A stretch of 64,000 nt of DNA from Actinomadura coerulea (GTDB lineage: Bacteria; Actinomycetota; Actinomycetes; Streptosporangiales; Streptosporangiaceae). The position numbers and the translations under genes are program-made. The stretch spans positions 5,518,001-5,582,000 of the forward strand of contig NZ_JACHMQ010000001.1 of the NCBI RefSeq assembly GCF_014208105.1, given 5' to 3'. Numbering within the stretch: the stretch's first letter is position 1; each line of letters begins with the position of its first letter. This document shows, in pieces, positions 25,171-33,661 of the stretch. Under the pieces are notes generated by a model that saw only the letters and a program-made list of their open reading frames with translations, was not told where the DNA came from and made no database searches.

Positions 25171-26026
25171 GGTTCCTCCGTCCTGTCTGGGGGTGGGCCT
25201 GGGCGCTCCGCCGGACGCGCCGCGCGATCGCGTCGGCGGCCTGCTCGGCGGCGGCGGTCTGGGTGCGGTGTCCTTCGCCGGCGCTGGCCGCGGCCGGGTC
25301 GCCGAGGTAGCCGTCCGGGGTGACGCGGCGCGCGTGCTCGTGGCCCCGGCGCCAGACGGCCAGTTCGTCGGGGCCGAGGCCGCTGGGCTCCAGCAGCGCG
25401 CGGACCTCCTCGCGCACCAGCCGCGGGTGGGTGTGCATCATCAGGGACGTCTCCCAGCGCCCCGCGTGGACGTCGACCGGTCCCTCGGGCGGGCCCTCGT
25501 CCGGGCCGTAGAGGGTCAGGTACGGATCGTCCGGGTCGAGGCCGATGCGCCGGGCCAGCGCCGGCTCGGTCACGAAACTCGCGTCCGCCGCCGTGCGTTC
25601 GCAGGCGGCCTTGACACCGTCGTGGACGGTGCGGTTGTGCAGCGCGTCGCCGTGCCCGGAGAAGCAGAACACGTGCCCGAAGCCGTCGCGGGCCATCCCG
25701 GCGAGCAGGTCGACCATGACCTCCCGCATCAGCTCGGGCCGCACGCCGTAGGACGCGGGGAACGCCCCCGACACCACGTTGACGCCCCAGTAGTAGGGCG
25801 GCACGATCAGCGCCTGGACGCCGCGCTCGGCCAGCAGCGCCCGGACGGCGTGCAGCCGGGCCATGGGCAGGTAGACGTCCGTCCCCGTCGGCAGGTGCGG
25901 GCCGTGCTGCTCGATCACGCCGAACGCCCAGAGCAGCACGGCGCCCGACCGGGCGGCCGTCTCGACCTCGTGCCAGGTCAGCTCCGCCAGCGTTCCGGCG
26001 AGGACGTCGCGGTCGGCGTCATCCAT
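25163..26026 (-). CDS. Creatininase-family amidohydrolase
   Basis: The product is 287 residues. Metal-site motifs are FGVIEQHGPHLPTGTDVYLP (Glu, His, Asp), CFSGHGDALHN (His) and HAGRWETSLMM (Glu), matching the creatininase fold with two metals. Family members hydrolyse cyclic or linear amides (creatinine, FAPy, a mycofactocin precursor peptide). In this operon it may open or deamidate a nitrogen-containing substrate or product. There is no mycofactocin gene nearby, so MftE is unlikely. ATG 26026 overlaps the ATPase stop by 8 bases. Confidence 0.8.
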   Translation of the reverse strand: MDDADRDVLAGTLAELTWHEVETAARSGAVLLWAFGVIEQHGPHLPTGTDVYLPMARLHAVRALLAERGVQALIVPPYYWGVNVVSGAFPASYGVRPELMREVMVDLLAGMARDGFGHVFCFSGHGDALHNRTVHDGVKAACERTAADASFVTEPALARRIGLDPDDPYLTLYGPDEGPPEGPVDVHAGRWETSLMMHTHPRLVREEVRALLEPSGLGPDELAVWRRGHEHARRVTPDGYLGDPAAASAGEGHRTQTAAAEQAADAIARRVRRSAQAHPQTGRRNHG

Positions 26027-26897
26027 CGCCGCCCTCCCCCGGTCCGGCGGCGGGGCGGGCGCGGTCGGCGCGGTGGTAGGTCTTGGCCCGCTGCACCTGC
26101 GAGTAGACGTGCGCGCGGAGCTCCGCGAAGCGCGGATCGGAGCGCGTCGCGAGCTGCTCGCGCTCCGCGGGCAGGTCGATCACGGTGTCGTCCATGACCA
26201 CCGTGGGGGCCGCGGAGAGCACCAGCACCCGCTGGCCCAGGTAGACCGCCTCCTCGATGTCATGGGTGACGAACAGCACCGTCATGCGGAGTCGCCGCCA
26301 CAGCTCGCGGGTGAGGTCCTCCAGCTCCGCGCGGGTCTGGGCGTCCACGGCGGCGAACGGCTCGTCCATGATCAACACGGCCGGCTCGTAGGCGATGGCG
26401 CGGGCGATCGCCACCCGCTGCTGCATCCCGCCGGAGAGCTGCCAGGGGTAGGCGCCCGCCGCGTCCGCCAGGCCGACCGATTCCAGCGCCTCGGCCACCA
26501 GCTCGCCGCGCCGCCGCTTGGGCACCTTCTTCTGCTTCAGCGGCAGCTCGATGTTCTGCGCGACGGACAGCCAGGGGAACAGGCTCCGCCCGTACTCCTG
26601 GAAGACCACCGCCATGTTCTCCGGCGGCCGCAGCACCGGACGGCCCTCCAGCACCACCTCTCCGCCGCTCGGGGTCAGGAGGCCGGCGACGCACTTCAGC
26701 AGGGTCGTCTTGCCGGCCCCCGACGGCCCCACGATGCAGGCCAGTTCGCCCGCGGCGATCCCGAACGTGAGGTCGCGCACCGCCTCCACGGTGCGGCCGG
26801 ACGTCTGGTAGGTCTTCCTCAGCCCCCGCACGTCGAGCAGAGCCGAGCCGCTTCCTGTGCCCACCGCGGTGGGGGACGCGATATCCGTGCCGGTCAT
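26019..26897 (-). CDS. ABC importer ATPase, SsuB/TauB type
   Basis: The product is 292 residues. Walker A is GPSGAGKTTLL; the Q-loop region is VVFQEYGRSLFPWLSV, the signature LSGGMQQRVAIARAIA, Walker B VLIMDEPFAAVD and the switch His is in FVTHDIEEAV. This is the nitrate/sulfonate/taurine subgroup. The two permeases and the periplasmic-type binding protein upstream complete the importer. ATG 26897 overlaps the permease stop as ATGA. The importer should bring in the aromatic acid or amide that feeds the ring-cleavage enzymes. Confidence 0.92.
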   Translation of the reverse strand: MTGTDIASPTAVGTGSGSALLDVRGLRKTYQTSGRTVEAVRDLTFGIAAGELACIVGPSGAGKTTLLKCVAGLLTPSGGEVVLEGRPVLRPPENMAVVFQEYGRSLFPWLSVAQNIELPLKQKKVPKRRRGELVAEALESVGLADAAGAYPWQLSGGMQQRVAIARAIAYEPAVLIMDEPFAAVDAQTRAELEDLTRELWRRLRMTVLFVTHDIEEAVYLGQRVLVLSAAPTVVMDDTVIDLPAEREQLATRSDPRFAELRAHVYSQVQRAKTYHRADRARPAAGPGEGGDG

Positions 26898-27682
26898 GAC
26901 TTTCCCTTCTGGGCTTGGCGCCACCCCCGGTACCAGCGCAGCGCCCGGGCCTCGAAGCGCCCGAACAGCAGCGACAGCAGGAACCCCAGGAGGCCGAGCA
27001 GCAGGATCCCGCTCCACATCTCGGGGATCTCGAACCCGCGCTGGAACTGCACGATCGTGTAGCCGAGGCCGCTGGAACTGGCGAACATCTCGCTGATCAC
27101 CATGAGGATGATCGAGATCGACAGCGCCTGCCGCATGCCGGTGACGATCTGCGGGGAGGCGGCCGGCAGCACCAGGCGGCGCAGCCGGGCGGCTCCGGTC
27201 AGGCCGTAGGAGCGGGCCGTGTCGGCCAGCACCTCGTCGATCGCGCGCACGCCCTCGGCGGTGTTGAGCAGCACCGGCCACATCGACCCGATGACGATGA
27301 CGGTGATCTTCATGGTGTCGCCGATGCCGACGAACAGCATCAGCACCGGGATCAGGACGGGCGGCGGGACGGCGCGGAAGAACTCCAGCACCGGCTCGGC
27401 CAGCAGCCTCACCCGGCGGCTGGATCCCAGCAGGACGCCGATCGTCACGCCCAGCGCCACCGCGCCGAGGTACCCGGCCGCCAGGCGGGCGACGCTGGGG
27501 AGCACGTCGTCCACGATGCGAGCGGAGAACCACGTCTCGCCGAACGCGCTCAGGATCGTGCGCAGCGGCGGGAAGTAGAAGTCGGTGCTCGAAGCGGTCG
27601 ACACCCACCAGAGGGTCAGCAGCACGGCGGGCAGGCCCAGCAGGTAGCCGAGCCGTCCGGCGCCGCGGAGCACGGTCCTCAT
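26894..27682 (-). CDS. ABC importer permease 1 (SsuC-like)
   Basis: The product is 262 residues with six transmembrane segments. The EAA loop reads DTARSYGLTGAARLRRLVLP, the site for docking the ATPase. The MetI-like domain covers residues ~75-245 (GVTIGVLLGSSRRVR, FRAVPPPVLIPVLMLFVG). ATG 27682 overlaps the second permease by 4 bases. It should pair with the neighbouring permease as a heterodimer; many SsuC-type systems use one permease, so two is notable but known in aromatic importers. Confidence 0.9.
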   Translation of the reverse strand: MRTVLRGAGRLGYLLGLPAVLLTLWWVSTASSTDFYFPPLRTILSAFGETWFSARIVDDVLPSVARLAAGYLGAVALGVTIGVLLGSSRRVRLLAEPVLEFFRAVPPPVLIPVLMLFVGIGDTMKITVIVIGSMWPVLLNTAEGVRAIDEVLADTARSYGLTGAARLRRLVLPAASPQIVTGMRQALSISIILMVISEMFASSSGLGYTIVQFQRGFEIPEMWSGILLLGLLGFLLSLLFGRFEARALRWYRGWRQAQKGKS

Positions 27683-28479
27683 GCCGGCACCTCCGTCCGC
27701 ATCGACGCGTGCCAGGCCAGCACGCGCCGCTCCAGCGCCCGGGTCAGCAGGTTCACGCAGACTCCGAGCGCGCCGGTGACGAAGATCAGCGCGTACATCT
27801 CGGCGACGGCGTTGCTCGCCTGGGCCAGCCCGATCGCGCTGCCGAGCCCCGGGGACCCGATGATCAGCTCGCCCGCGACGGCCAGGACCAGGGCCACCGA
27901 GGCGGCGAGCCGCACACCTGTCAGCAGGTACGGCAGGGCGGTCGGCCAGACCAGGTACCGCAGCCGGCCCCACCGGGTGAACCGGTAGGCGGCCGCGGTC
28001 TCCCGGGCGACGGGGTCGACGTCCTGCACCCCGTGGATCGCCTGCACCAGGACGGGCCAGCTCGCGGCGTACACCACCAGCAGGAGCGTGGAGCCGAGCC
28101 GCGTGCCGTAGAGCAGCACGGCCAGCGGGACGAGGGCGACCGAGGGGATCGGGCGCAGGAACTCGATCGTCGAGGCGGTCGCCTCCCGCAGGACCGGGAC
28201 GCTGCCGATCAGCAGACCCAGGCTCAGGCCGGCCGCGACCGCGATGGCGAGCCCGTATCCCCAGCCCCTGAGCGTGTCGAGCAGCGCGCCCCAGAACCCG
28301 GAGCTGCCGGCCTCGGCGGCCAGCGCCCGGACGATGGCGCTGAACGGGGGCAGCTCGTCCGGCGAGACCGCGCCCGTCCTCGGCAGCACCTCGAGGAGGG
28401 CGGCGAAGGCGGCGGCTCCGAGCAGGCCGAGGAGCGGGTCGGGCACGGCTCCCGCCCACCGCCGGCTCCTGGTCAGCAT
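27679..28479 (-). CDS. ABC importer permease 2 (SsuC-like)
   Basis: The product is 266 residues and six predicted membrane segments. The EAA-type loop is ARETAAAYRFTRWGRLRYLV; a FLRPIPSVALVPLAVLLYG segment matches the MetI-like fold. It is only about as similar to permease 1 as paralogues are. ATG 28479 lies 28 bases after the stop of the binding-protein gene. Confidence 0.9.
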   Translation of the reverse strand: MLTRSRRWAGAVPDPLLGLLGAAAFAALLEVLPRTGAVSPDELPPFSAIVRALAAEAGSSGFWGALLDTLRGWGYGLAIAVAAGLSLGLLIGSVPVLREATASTIEFLRPIPSVALVPLAVLLYGTRLGSTLLLVVYAASWPVLVQAIHGVQDVDPVARETAAAYRFTRWGRLRYLVWPTALPYLLTGVRLAASVALVLAVAGELIIGSPGLGSAIGLAQASNAVAEMYALIFVTGALGVCVNLLTRALERRVLAWHASMRTEVPA

Positions 28480-28506
28480 GATGTCCTCGTCATGTCACTC
28501 GCCCCG

Positions 28507-29514
28507 TCACCGGGCGAACAGCTCGTCCAGCGGACGGGTGCTGCCGATCAGGCCGGTGTCGACGGTGAGCTGGGCGAGCGGCGCGATCTCGGCCTGCCCC
28601 GCCTCCGGGTTCCAGCCGGGCAGGGTGACCTTGTCGCTGAGCCCCGGGTCAAGCTTCAGGTAGCCGTTCAGCGCGGCCCGCGCCTCGTCCGGGTGCTGCT
28701 CGGCGTACTGGAGGGACTCCTTCAGCGCGGCGGAGAACCGCTTCACGACGTCGGGGTTCTTGGCCGCGTACTGCTTGGAGGTGAACCAGCCGGCGAACGG
28801 CAGGTTCGCGCCCATCGCGGCGTAGCTGACCGGCAGCGGCTTCGCGCCCTGCCGCTGGGCGACCGTGATGAACGGCTCGCTGAGCATCGCGGCGTCCACC
28901 TGGCCGGCCTTCAGGGCGGCCGGCATGTTGGGGATGGGCACCTCCACCAGCGTGACGTCGCCGGCCGCCAGCCCGTTCTTCTTGAGGACCGACGCGACGG
29001 CGACCTCGTTGATGCCCTTCAGGGTGTTGATCGCGATCTTCTTGCCCTTCAGGTCGCCCACCTCGGCGATCCCGGAGTTCGCGGTCATCAGCTGCCCGGA
29101 TCCGTCCTTCACCGGGTCCGCGGAGGCGCGGGCGCCGACGGAGACCATCGTCACCGGGACGCCCTTCTCGCGGGCGACGAGCAGGCTGACGAGGTTGGAG
29201 TACCCGAACTGGAAGTCGCCGCTGACCACGGCGGGGACGATGGCGGCGCCGCCCTGGGCGTCCTGCGTGGTGACGTTCAGCCTGTGCCGGGCGAAGACGC
29301 CCTTGCTGATCCCGAGCTTCACCGGGGCGATGTCGATGATGGGGATGACCCCGAGCTTCACCTCCGCCGTGCCGGAGGCGGAGGCCTCCCCGCCGGAGTC
29401 GGAGCCGCAGCCGGTGAGGGCCGTCAGCCCCAGCACGGCGGTGGCCGCGCCCGCGACGAGCGGTGTGAGGCGCCTGCGGCGGCCGCGTGGGATGCCGCGT
29501 TGGAAGAAGGACAT
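28507..29514 (-). CDS. ABC importer substrate-binding lipoprotein (NMT1/SsuA type)
   Basis: The product is 335 residues. The lipobox LTALTGC places the lipidated Cys at residue 36 after a basic and hydrophobic leader (GRRRRLTPLVAGAATAVLGL). The mature part is a two-lobe NMT1/SsuA-like fold: LGISKGVFARHRLNVTTQ, VVSGDFQFGYSNLVSLLV, GKKIAINTLKGINEVAV and MLSEPFITVAQRQG. It would capture the substrate at the membrane face for the permease pair. By context that is an aromatic carboxylate. Confidence 0.92.
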   Translation of the reverse strand: MSFFQRGIPRGRRRRLTPLVAGAATAVLGLTALTGCGSDSGGEASASGTAEVKLGVIPIIDIAPVKLGISKGVFARHRLNVTTQDAQGGAAIVPAVVSGDFQFGYSNLVSLLVAREKGVPVTMVSVGARASADPVKDGSGQLMTANSGIAEVGDLKGKKIAINTLKGINEVAVASVLKKNGLAAGDVTLVEVPIPNMPAALKAGQVDAAMLSEPFITVAQRQGAKPLPVSYAAMGANLPFAGWFTSKQYAAKNPDVVKRFSAALKESLQYAEQHPDEARAALNGYLKLDPGLSDKVTLPGWNPEAGQAEIAPLAQLTVDTGLIGSTRPLDELFAR

Positions 29515-29556
29515 GTCGGTACTCCTGGGCGAAGGCGCGCTGGGCGCGGAGGGGCG

Positions 29557-30342
29557 TTAGCGGGTTCCGGTGAGTGACAGGGCTCCGAGTGAGTCGAACG
29601 CCACGGAGACGGTGCTGCCGGGGTGCAGGGGGACGGCGTCGGTGAGTCCGCCGGTGAGGATGATCCAGCCGGGTTCGATGGCCAGGCCCCGCTCGGCCAG
29701 CCCGTTGGCGGCGAGCGCGAGGGCGTTGGCCGGGTGGCCCAGGACGGCGGCACCGGTCGCGGTGTCGACGGTCTCGCCGTCGACGCTCAGCCGGCAGGAC
29801 TCCTCCGCCAGGTCCAGGCCGTCGGGCGGGACGGCGCTGCCGGAGACGGCGAACCGGCAGGCGGAGGCGTTGTCGGCGACCACGTCCGGCAGGGCGAAGT
29901 CGAAGTCGCGGTAGCGGCTGTCGATGACCTCGAACCCGGCGTGCACGCTCCGGACCGCGCTCATCGCCCGCTCCGCCGTCACGCCGGGGCCGCTCAGCCG
30001 CGCGCCCATGACGAAGGCGATCTCGGGTTCGACGCGCGGGTGGATGAACTGCCCCACGGCGACCGGCTCGCCGGGCGCCAGGGTCATCGCGTCGGTGAGC
30101 CAGCCGGTCAGCGGGACGTCGACGCCCATCCGCCGCTGCTTCGCACGCGAGGTCAGGCCGAGCTTCACCCCGACGACGGTCTGCCCGGCGCCCGTCTTGC
30201 GGTCGAGCAGGGCGTCCTGGATCCGGTAGGCGGTGCCGAGGTCGAGATCCGGCCACCCCTCGGTGATCCTGGCGCCGTCCTCGCGGCCGTGCTCGCGGCG
30301 CAGCAGCTCGCCGGCGGTGGTGTCGATCGTCCACTCGGGCAT
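29557..30342 (-). CDS. 2-oxopent-4-enoate hydratase / 4-oxalocrotonate decarboxylase family enzyme
   Basis: The product is 261 residues. Features of the FAH-like MhpD/DmpE/DmpH fold include GVKLGLTSRAKQRRMGVDVP, the metal ligands in VEPEIAFVMG (Glu-x-Glu) and HAGFEVIDSRY (Glu), and LGHPANALALAANGL. Hydratase and decarboxylase cannot be separated confidently by eye. Either would follow the tautomerase in degrading 4-oxalocrotonate to 2-oxopent-4-enoate or 4-hydroxy-2-oxovalerate. It is the first gene of the operon. No aldolase or acylating dehydrogenase follows in this window, so the end of the pathway must be encoded elsewhere. Confidence 0.85.
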   Translation of the reverse strand: MPEWTIDTTAGELLRREHGREDGARITEGWPDLDLGTAYRIQDALLDRKTGAGQTVVGVKLGLTSRAKQRRMGVDVPLTGWLTDAMTLAPGEPVAVGQFIHPRVEPEIAFVMGARLSGPGVTAERAMSAVRSVHAGFEVIDSRYRDFDFALPDVVADNASACRFAVSGSAVPPDGLDLAEESCRLSVDGETVDTATGAAVLGHPANALALAANGLAERGLAIEPGWIILTGGLTDAVPLHPGSTVSVAFDSLGALSLTGTR

Positions 30343-30458
30343 GGCGTGGTCCTTCTCTCGTGCAGAGCAGGGCGGGCGCCACCGGGCGGACGGCTCAGCC
30401 GGTCCCGGCCCCCGCAGGTGGGGTGACCTGCGGAGTCGACGCGTCTCCGTGACGCATC

Positions 30459-30492
30459 AACCTAAAACACCTAATGGATATATTCAATAGGT
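30459..30492 (-). promoter_or_regulatory. Promoter and palindromic operator of the ring-cleavage operon
   Basis: Leftward promoter: -35 TTGAAT (30482-30487), 17-base spacer, -10 TAGGTT (30459-30464). A 24-base near-perfect palindrome at 30469-30492 overlaps the -35 and spacer. Its outer arms are ACCTA and TAGGT, the inner part TGGATATATTCA. The placement is ideal for repression, most likely by the GntR protein of this operon. Confidence 0.7.
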
Positions 30493-30538
30493 CCATACGA
30501 TCTGTTTCAGATCAGGTGAGGCGGGGCGTGAAAACAGC

Positions 30539-30577
30539 GGCGCCCGCCCCGCGGCTCGATGCCGCGGGACGGGCGCC
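30539..30577 (-). terminator. Terminator of the T4SS-like operon
   Basis: A 17-base-pair stem with one mismatch (GGCGCCCG...CGCGGC pairing with GCCGCGGGACGGGCGCC around TCGAT) begins 17 bases after the VirB4-like stop. In the leftward direction it is followed by GCTGTTTTC, a short T run. It separates the T4SS operon from the catabolic promoter. Confidence 0.8.
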
Positions 30578-30593
30578 CTGGTGTCCGTGCCGG

Positions 30594-32159
30594 TCAGAGG
30601 GTGTGGGCGGGGGGCCTCGTCGTCGAGTTGGTCCAGCGCTTGTTGGTGTCGTTGACCTCTCGTTCGACCGAGGTGAGCTCCACCTTGAACGGGATGCCCG
30701 GGCGGCCGCCGACCTTGACCAGGAACCTGCCGCGCCCCGGGGGCTCGCTGTCCCGCTTGAGCTCGGGGTTCCAGGACGGCGGCGTCGACCAGTCGACGAT
30801 CATGCGCTCCTCGATGGAGGACATCCGCACGACCTCGTTCACCATCGCCATCTCCGCCTGCGGCAGCCCGCCGCAGATCACCATGCCCGCGCGCTCGGCG
30901 AAGCCCTTGGCCTTGAGCCGGTCGGCCCGGTCGCTCAGCGACAGCAGGTCGGCCATGGTGTGCGTGATCATCACCTGCCCGGTGCCGCGCTGCCGGTTGA
31001 GGCGGGTGAGGGCGTCGACCCGGTCCACCAGGCCGCGCCCGGACCGCAGCACCCGCCACAGCTCGTCGAGGACGACGAAGAAGTGCCGCTGCGGTTCGAG
31101 CCCCTCGTCGGCCAGCGCGTGCGCGACCTCGATCGAGCCGAACCCGTCCGACCAGCACGCCAGCAGGACGGCGGCCTGGAGCTCGGCGTCGGAGTCGTCG
31201 ATCCCGCTGATGTCGATGCAGACGCCGCCCGGGTTGTCCAACTCGATCGCGGTGGTGGTCTGGTGCGCGAACGTCTCGCCCATCGGACCGTCCAGGATCC
31301 CGAGAAGCGAGGCGTGCAGCGGGTCGACGGCCGCGCGGTACCGCGCCTCGTCCCCGCGCGCGAGGGTCACCGCGCGCAGCCGTTCCGGCCCTTCGTCGAT
31401 CACCTTGATGAGGTCGGGCAGGACGGGCACGCCGCGGTGGCGCTCGTCCAGCACCCGCAGGGCGGCGTTCAGGACGGTGCGCTCGGTGTCGGCGATCGGC
31501 CCCCCGCGCAGCAGCGTGACGAGCGCGCTGACCATGTTCAGCCGGCGGCCGTGCGCGTCGGCGATCAACTTGGACCGCGCCGGCTCGGGGAGCCTGGCCG
31601 CCGCGTCCGCCGTCGCCCCGGGGTCGAGCACGTTCAGCGAGCCGAGCCCGCGGCCGAGCTTGATGATCTGCCCGCCCATCGCCCGGACCAGGTCGACGTA
31701 GTCGGGCTTCAGGTCGCCGAGCACCATGGGGAACACCCCCTGCCCGACCAGCCCCACCACCATCCTGCGGATCAGCGTCGACTTGCCCAGCCCCGGCTTG
31801 CCCAGCACCAGGGCCGACGGGTTGTGGATCAGGTTCGCCCGCTGGAACCACGAGATCGGATCGCAGCACAGCGCGGCGCCGGTGGTCAGCTCCCGGCCGA
31901 GCGGCACCCCCACCATCGGCGTCCCCGACCCGGCCCCGAACGGCCACAGCCCGCACACCTGGACCGTGGTGCCGCGCCATTCCGACGGCATCTCCACGTA
32001 GGAGGCGCGACCCCCGCCACGGCGGCTGAACCCCCTGAAACCGGGCTTGAGCTCGGGCTTGGGCTTCTTGTCCTTCTGCTTCTTGCCTTTTCTGCCGTCC
32101 TGTTCGGCGGGCAGCTCTCCGGCCGCGTCGGCGGGGACCGGTGCCGCGGAGCGCTTCAC
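30594..32159 (-). CDS. VirB4/TraC-type conjugation ATPase
   Basis: The product is 521 residues from GTG 32159, which overlaps the SCO6880 stop (GTGA). A Lys-rich N-terminal tail (GKKKQ-type, KPKPELKPG) leads to the ATPase core. Walker A is LGKPGLGKSTLIRRM and Walker B is FFVVLDELWRVL. A TGQVMITHTMADLL segment and a late PGRGRFLVKVGGRPGIPFKV segment are typical of VirB4 C-terminal domains. It should energise pilus or channel assembly at the inner membrane. Catalytic residues are intact, in contrast to the VirD4-like protein of this locus. It is the last gene of a five-gene leftward operon. Confidence 0.87.
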   Translation of the reverse strand: MKRSAAPVPADAAGELPAEQDGRKGKKQKDKKPKPELKPGFRGFSRRGGGRASYVEMPSEWRGTTVQVCGLWPFGAGSGTPMVGVPLGRELTTGAALCCDPISWFQRANLIHNPSALVLGKPGLGKSTLIRRMVVGLVGQGVFPMVLGDLKPDYVDLVRAMGGQIIKLGRGLGSLNVLDPGATADAAARLPEPARSKLIADAHGRRLNMVSALVTLLRGGPIADTERTVLNAALRVLDERHRGVPVLPDLIKVIDEGPERLRAVTLARGDEARYRAAVDPLHASLLGILDGPMGETFAHQTTTAIELDNPGGVCIDISGIDDSDAELQAAVLLACWSDGFGSIEVAHALADEGLEPQRHFFVVLDELWRVLRSGRGLVDRVDALTRLNRQRGTGQVMITHTMADLLSLSDRADRLKAKGFAERAGMVICGGLPQAEMAMVNEVVRMSSIEERMIVDWSTPPSWNPELKRDSEPPGRGRFLVKVGGRPGIPFKVELTSVEREVNDTNKRWTNSTTRPPAHTL

Positions 32160-33637
32160 AGGGCCTCCCTCACCAGCGCCGGCACCTGGAGGTGGTCGGG
32201 GATGACGATGCCCAGCGGGAGGGCGGCCGCGAACGCCGACGCCTGCGACCCGTACATCTGCCGCAGCCGCAGCCGCGCGGGGCCCGTGAGCGTGTCGACG
32301 GCGGCCGCCGCGACCGGAAGCTCCTCGGCCGAGCGGACGGTGGCCGTGACGAGGACGGTGAACCGGATGACGCCCGCTCCCCGGGCCTCCTCCAGGGCCG
32401 ACTGGTCGCTCTTGATGACGTCGATCTCGTTCCGGGCGGCGCTGGAGGCGCCGTCGAGGCGGAACCGCGAGTCCCGGCGGTCCCGTTCCACGATCCGGGC
32501 CGCGGAGGCGGGATCGTGCGGCCGGTAGAGGAAGGTGACGCGCTTGCGGGCGATGTCGTGGTGCGGGGCCACCAGCCCCGTCATCACGTTCGACAGCACC
32601 TCGCCCCGCGGCGCCTCCGACATGCCCCAGGTGATGGAGCAGCCGCTGTCGTGGACGTAGTGGTCCCACGACTCCTGCGCCGCGACCGGCCCGGCGTCCT
32701 CCCAGCTGATCTCCTGGTCCTCGGCCGCCTCCAGGGTCGTCTGCGCGTCCGGGTCGTAGGCGATCCGGACGGCGCGGGCGAGTTCCTTCGCGGTCAGCGC
32801 ACGGGCGGATCCGGCGCCGGTCATCGCCAGGCCGGAGACCAGTCCGGGGATGCGCATCCCGATCTCCCGCACCATCGCGTCCTGGTCACGGCGCTTGCCC
32901 CCGAGCTGCGGCAGGGCCGCGTAGGTGACCGCGATGCGGGTGGAGACCCGGGCGCTGCCCACCGGGTAGTTCCAGACGATCTCGTCCAGCGCCTGCCGGG
33001 CCAGTTCGGGCGCGTTCGGGTCGGTGTTGGCGTAGATCTCCTCCCGGAGGCGGGTCCCGGTGTCGGGGGCCGTCTCGATGGTCACGCTCGCGGAGGCCAG
33101 CCCCGGCTCGTAGCTCAGCGAGGCCAGCCACTGCCCCCAGTGGGAGACCCACGTGTCGACCTGGCTCTGGTCGACCAGCGCCGCACCCTCGGCGTTGCAC
33201 TCGAACACCACGGTGTAGTGCTTCGTGGACGGGATCACGACCAGGGCGAACGGGCGCCCGTAGGAGTCGCGGCCCTCCACCAGACGGGACTGGGCGAGCA
33301 GCCCCGGAAGCCGGCACGAGCCGTGCGGGACCACGCTCAGCGGGCCCGAACGGTAGAGGTGCCAGCCCTGGGAGCGGCCCGACCACCAGGTCAGCCGGGC
33401 CGTGATCGACTGGAGGGCGGTCCGCCCGTGCGCGTCCTGGATGACGAGCGGCAGCATGACCACCCCCAGCACGACGGCGCCGAACAGGGCCAGCATCAGC
33501 GACAGTGTCGCGATCAGGGTGATGACGATCAGCCCGACCATGAGGATCAGCGTGCCCGCCAGTCCCAGCCGCCCGAGGCCGGGGGACACCGGCTTCCGCC
33601 AGTTCCCGTACGTGGGTTCGCGATAGTCGGACGTCAC
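32156..33637 (-). CDS. SCO6880 family conjugation-locus protein
   Basis: The product is 493 residues, GTG start 33637. Two or three adjoining membrane segments (residues ~20-75, LAGTLILMVGLIVITLIATL) are followed by a large soluble domain with no catalytic motif. The sequence WWSGRSQGWHLYRSGPLSVV and the later SWEDAGPVAAQESWDHYVHD mark the SCO6880 family, always found next to VirB4-like ATPases in actinobacterial T4SS loci. It plausibly combines a PrgI/VirB3-like membrane part with the N-terminal half of VirB4, forming part of the inner membrane complex. Confidence 0.85.
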   Translation of the reverse strand: MTSDYREPTYGNWRKPVSPGLGRLGLAGTLILMVGLIVITLIATLSLMLALFGAVVLGVVMLPLVIQDAHGRTALQSITARLTWWSGRSQGWHLYRSGPLSVVPHGSCRLPGLLAQSRLVEGRDSYGRPFALVVIPSTKHYTVVFECNAEGAALVDQSQVDTWVSHWGQWLASLSYEPGLASASVTIETAPDTGTRLREEIYANTDPNAPELARQALDEIVWNYPVGSARVSTRIAVTYAALPQLGGKRRDQDAMVREIGMRIPGLVSGLAMTGAGSARALTAKELARAVRIAYDPDAQTTLEAAEDQEISWEDAGPVAAQESWDHYVHDSGCSITWGMSEAPRGEVLSNVMTGLVAPHHDIARKRVTFLYRPHDPASAARIVERDRRDSRFRLDGASSAARNEIDVIKSDQSALEEARGAGVIRFTVLVTATVRSAEELPVAAAAVDTLTGPARLRLRQMYGSQASAFAAALPLGIVIPDHLQVPALVREAL

Positions 33638-33661
33638 GCCGCCTCCACCTCGTTCCTTCGG

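Noticed and set aside
25163..26026. MftE of a mycofactocin cluster
   Set aside because: The creatininase-family protein lies in a ring-cleavage operon, and no mftA, mftB, mftC or related genes are nearby.
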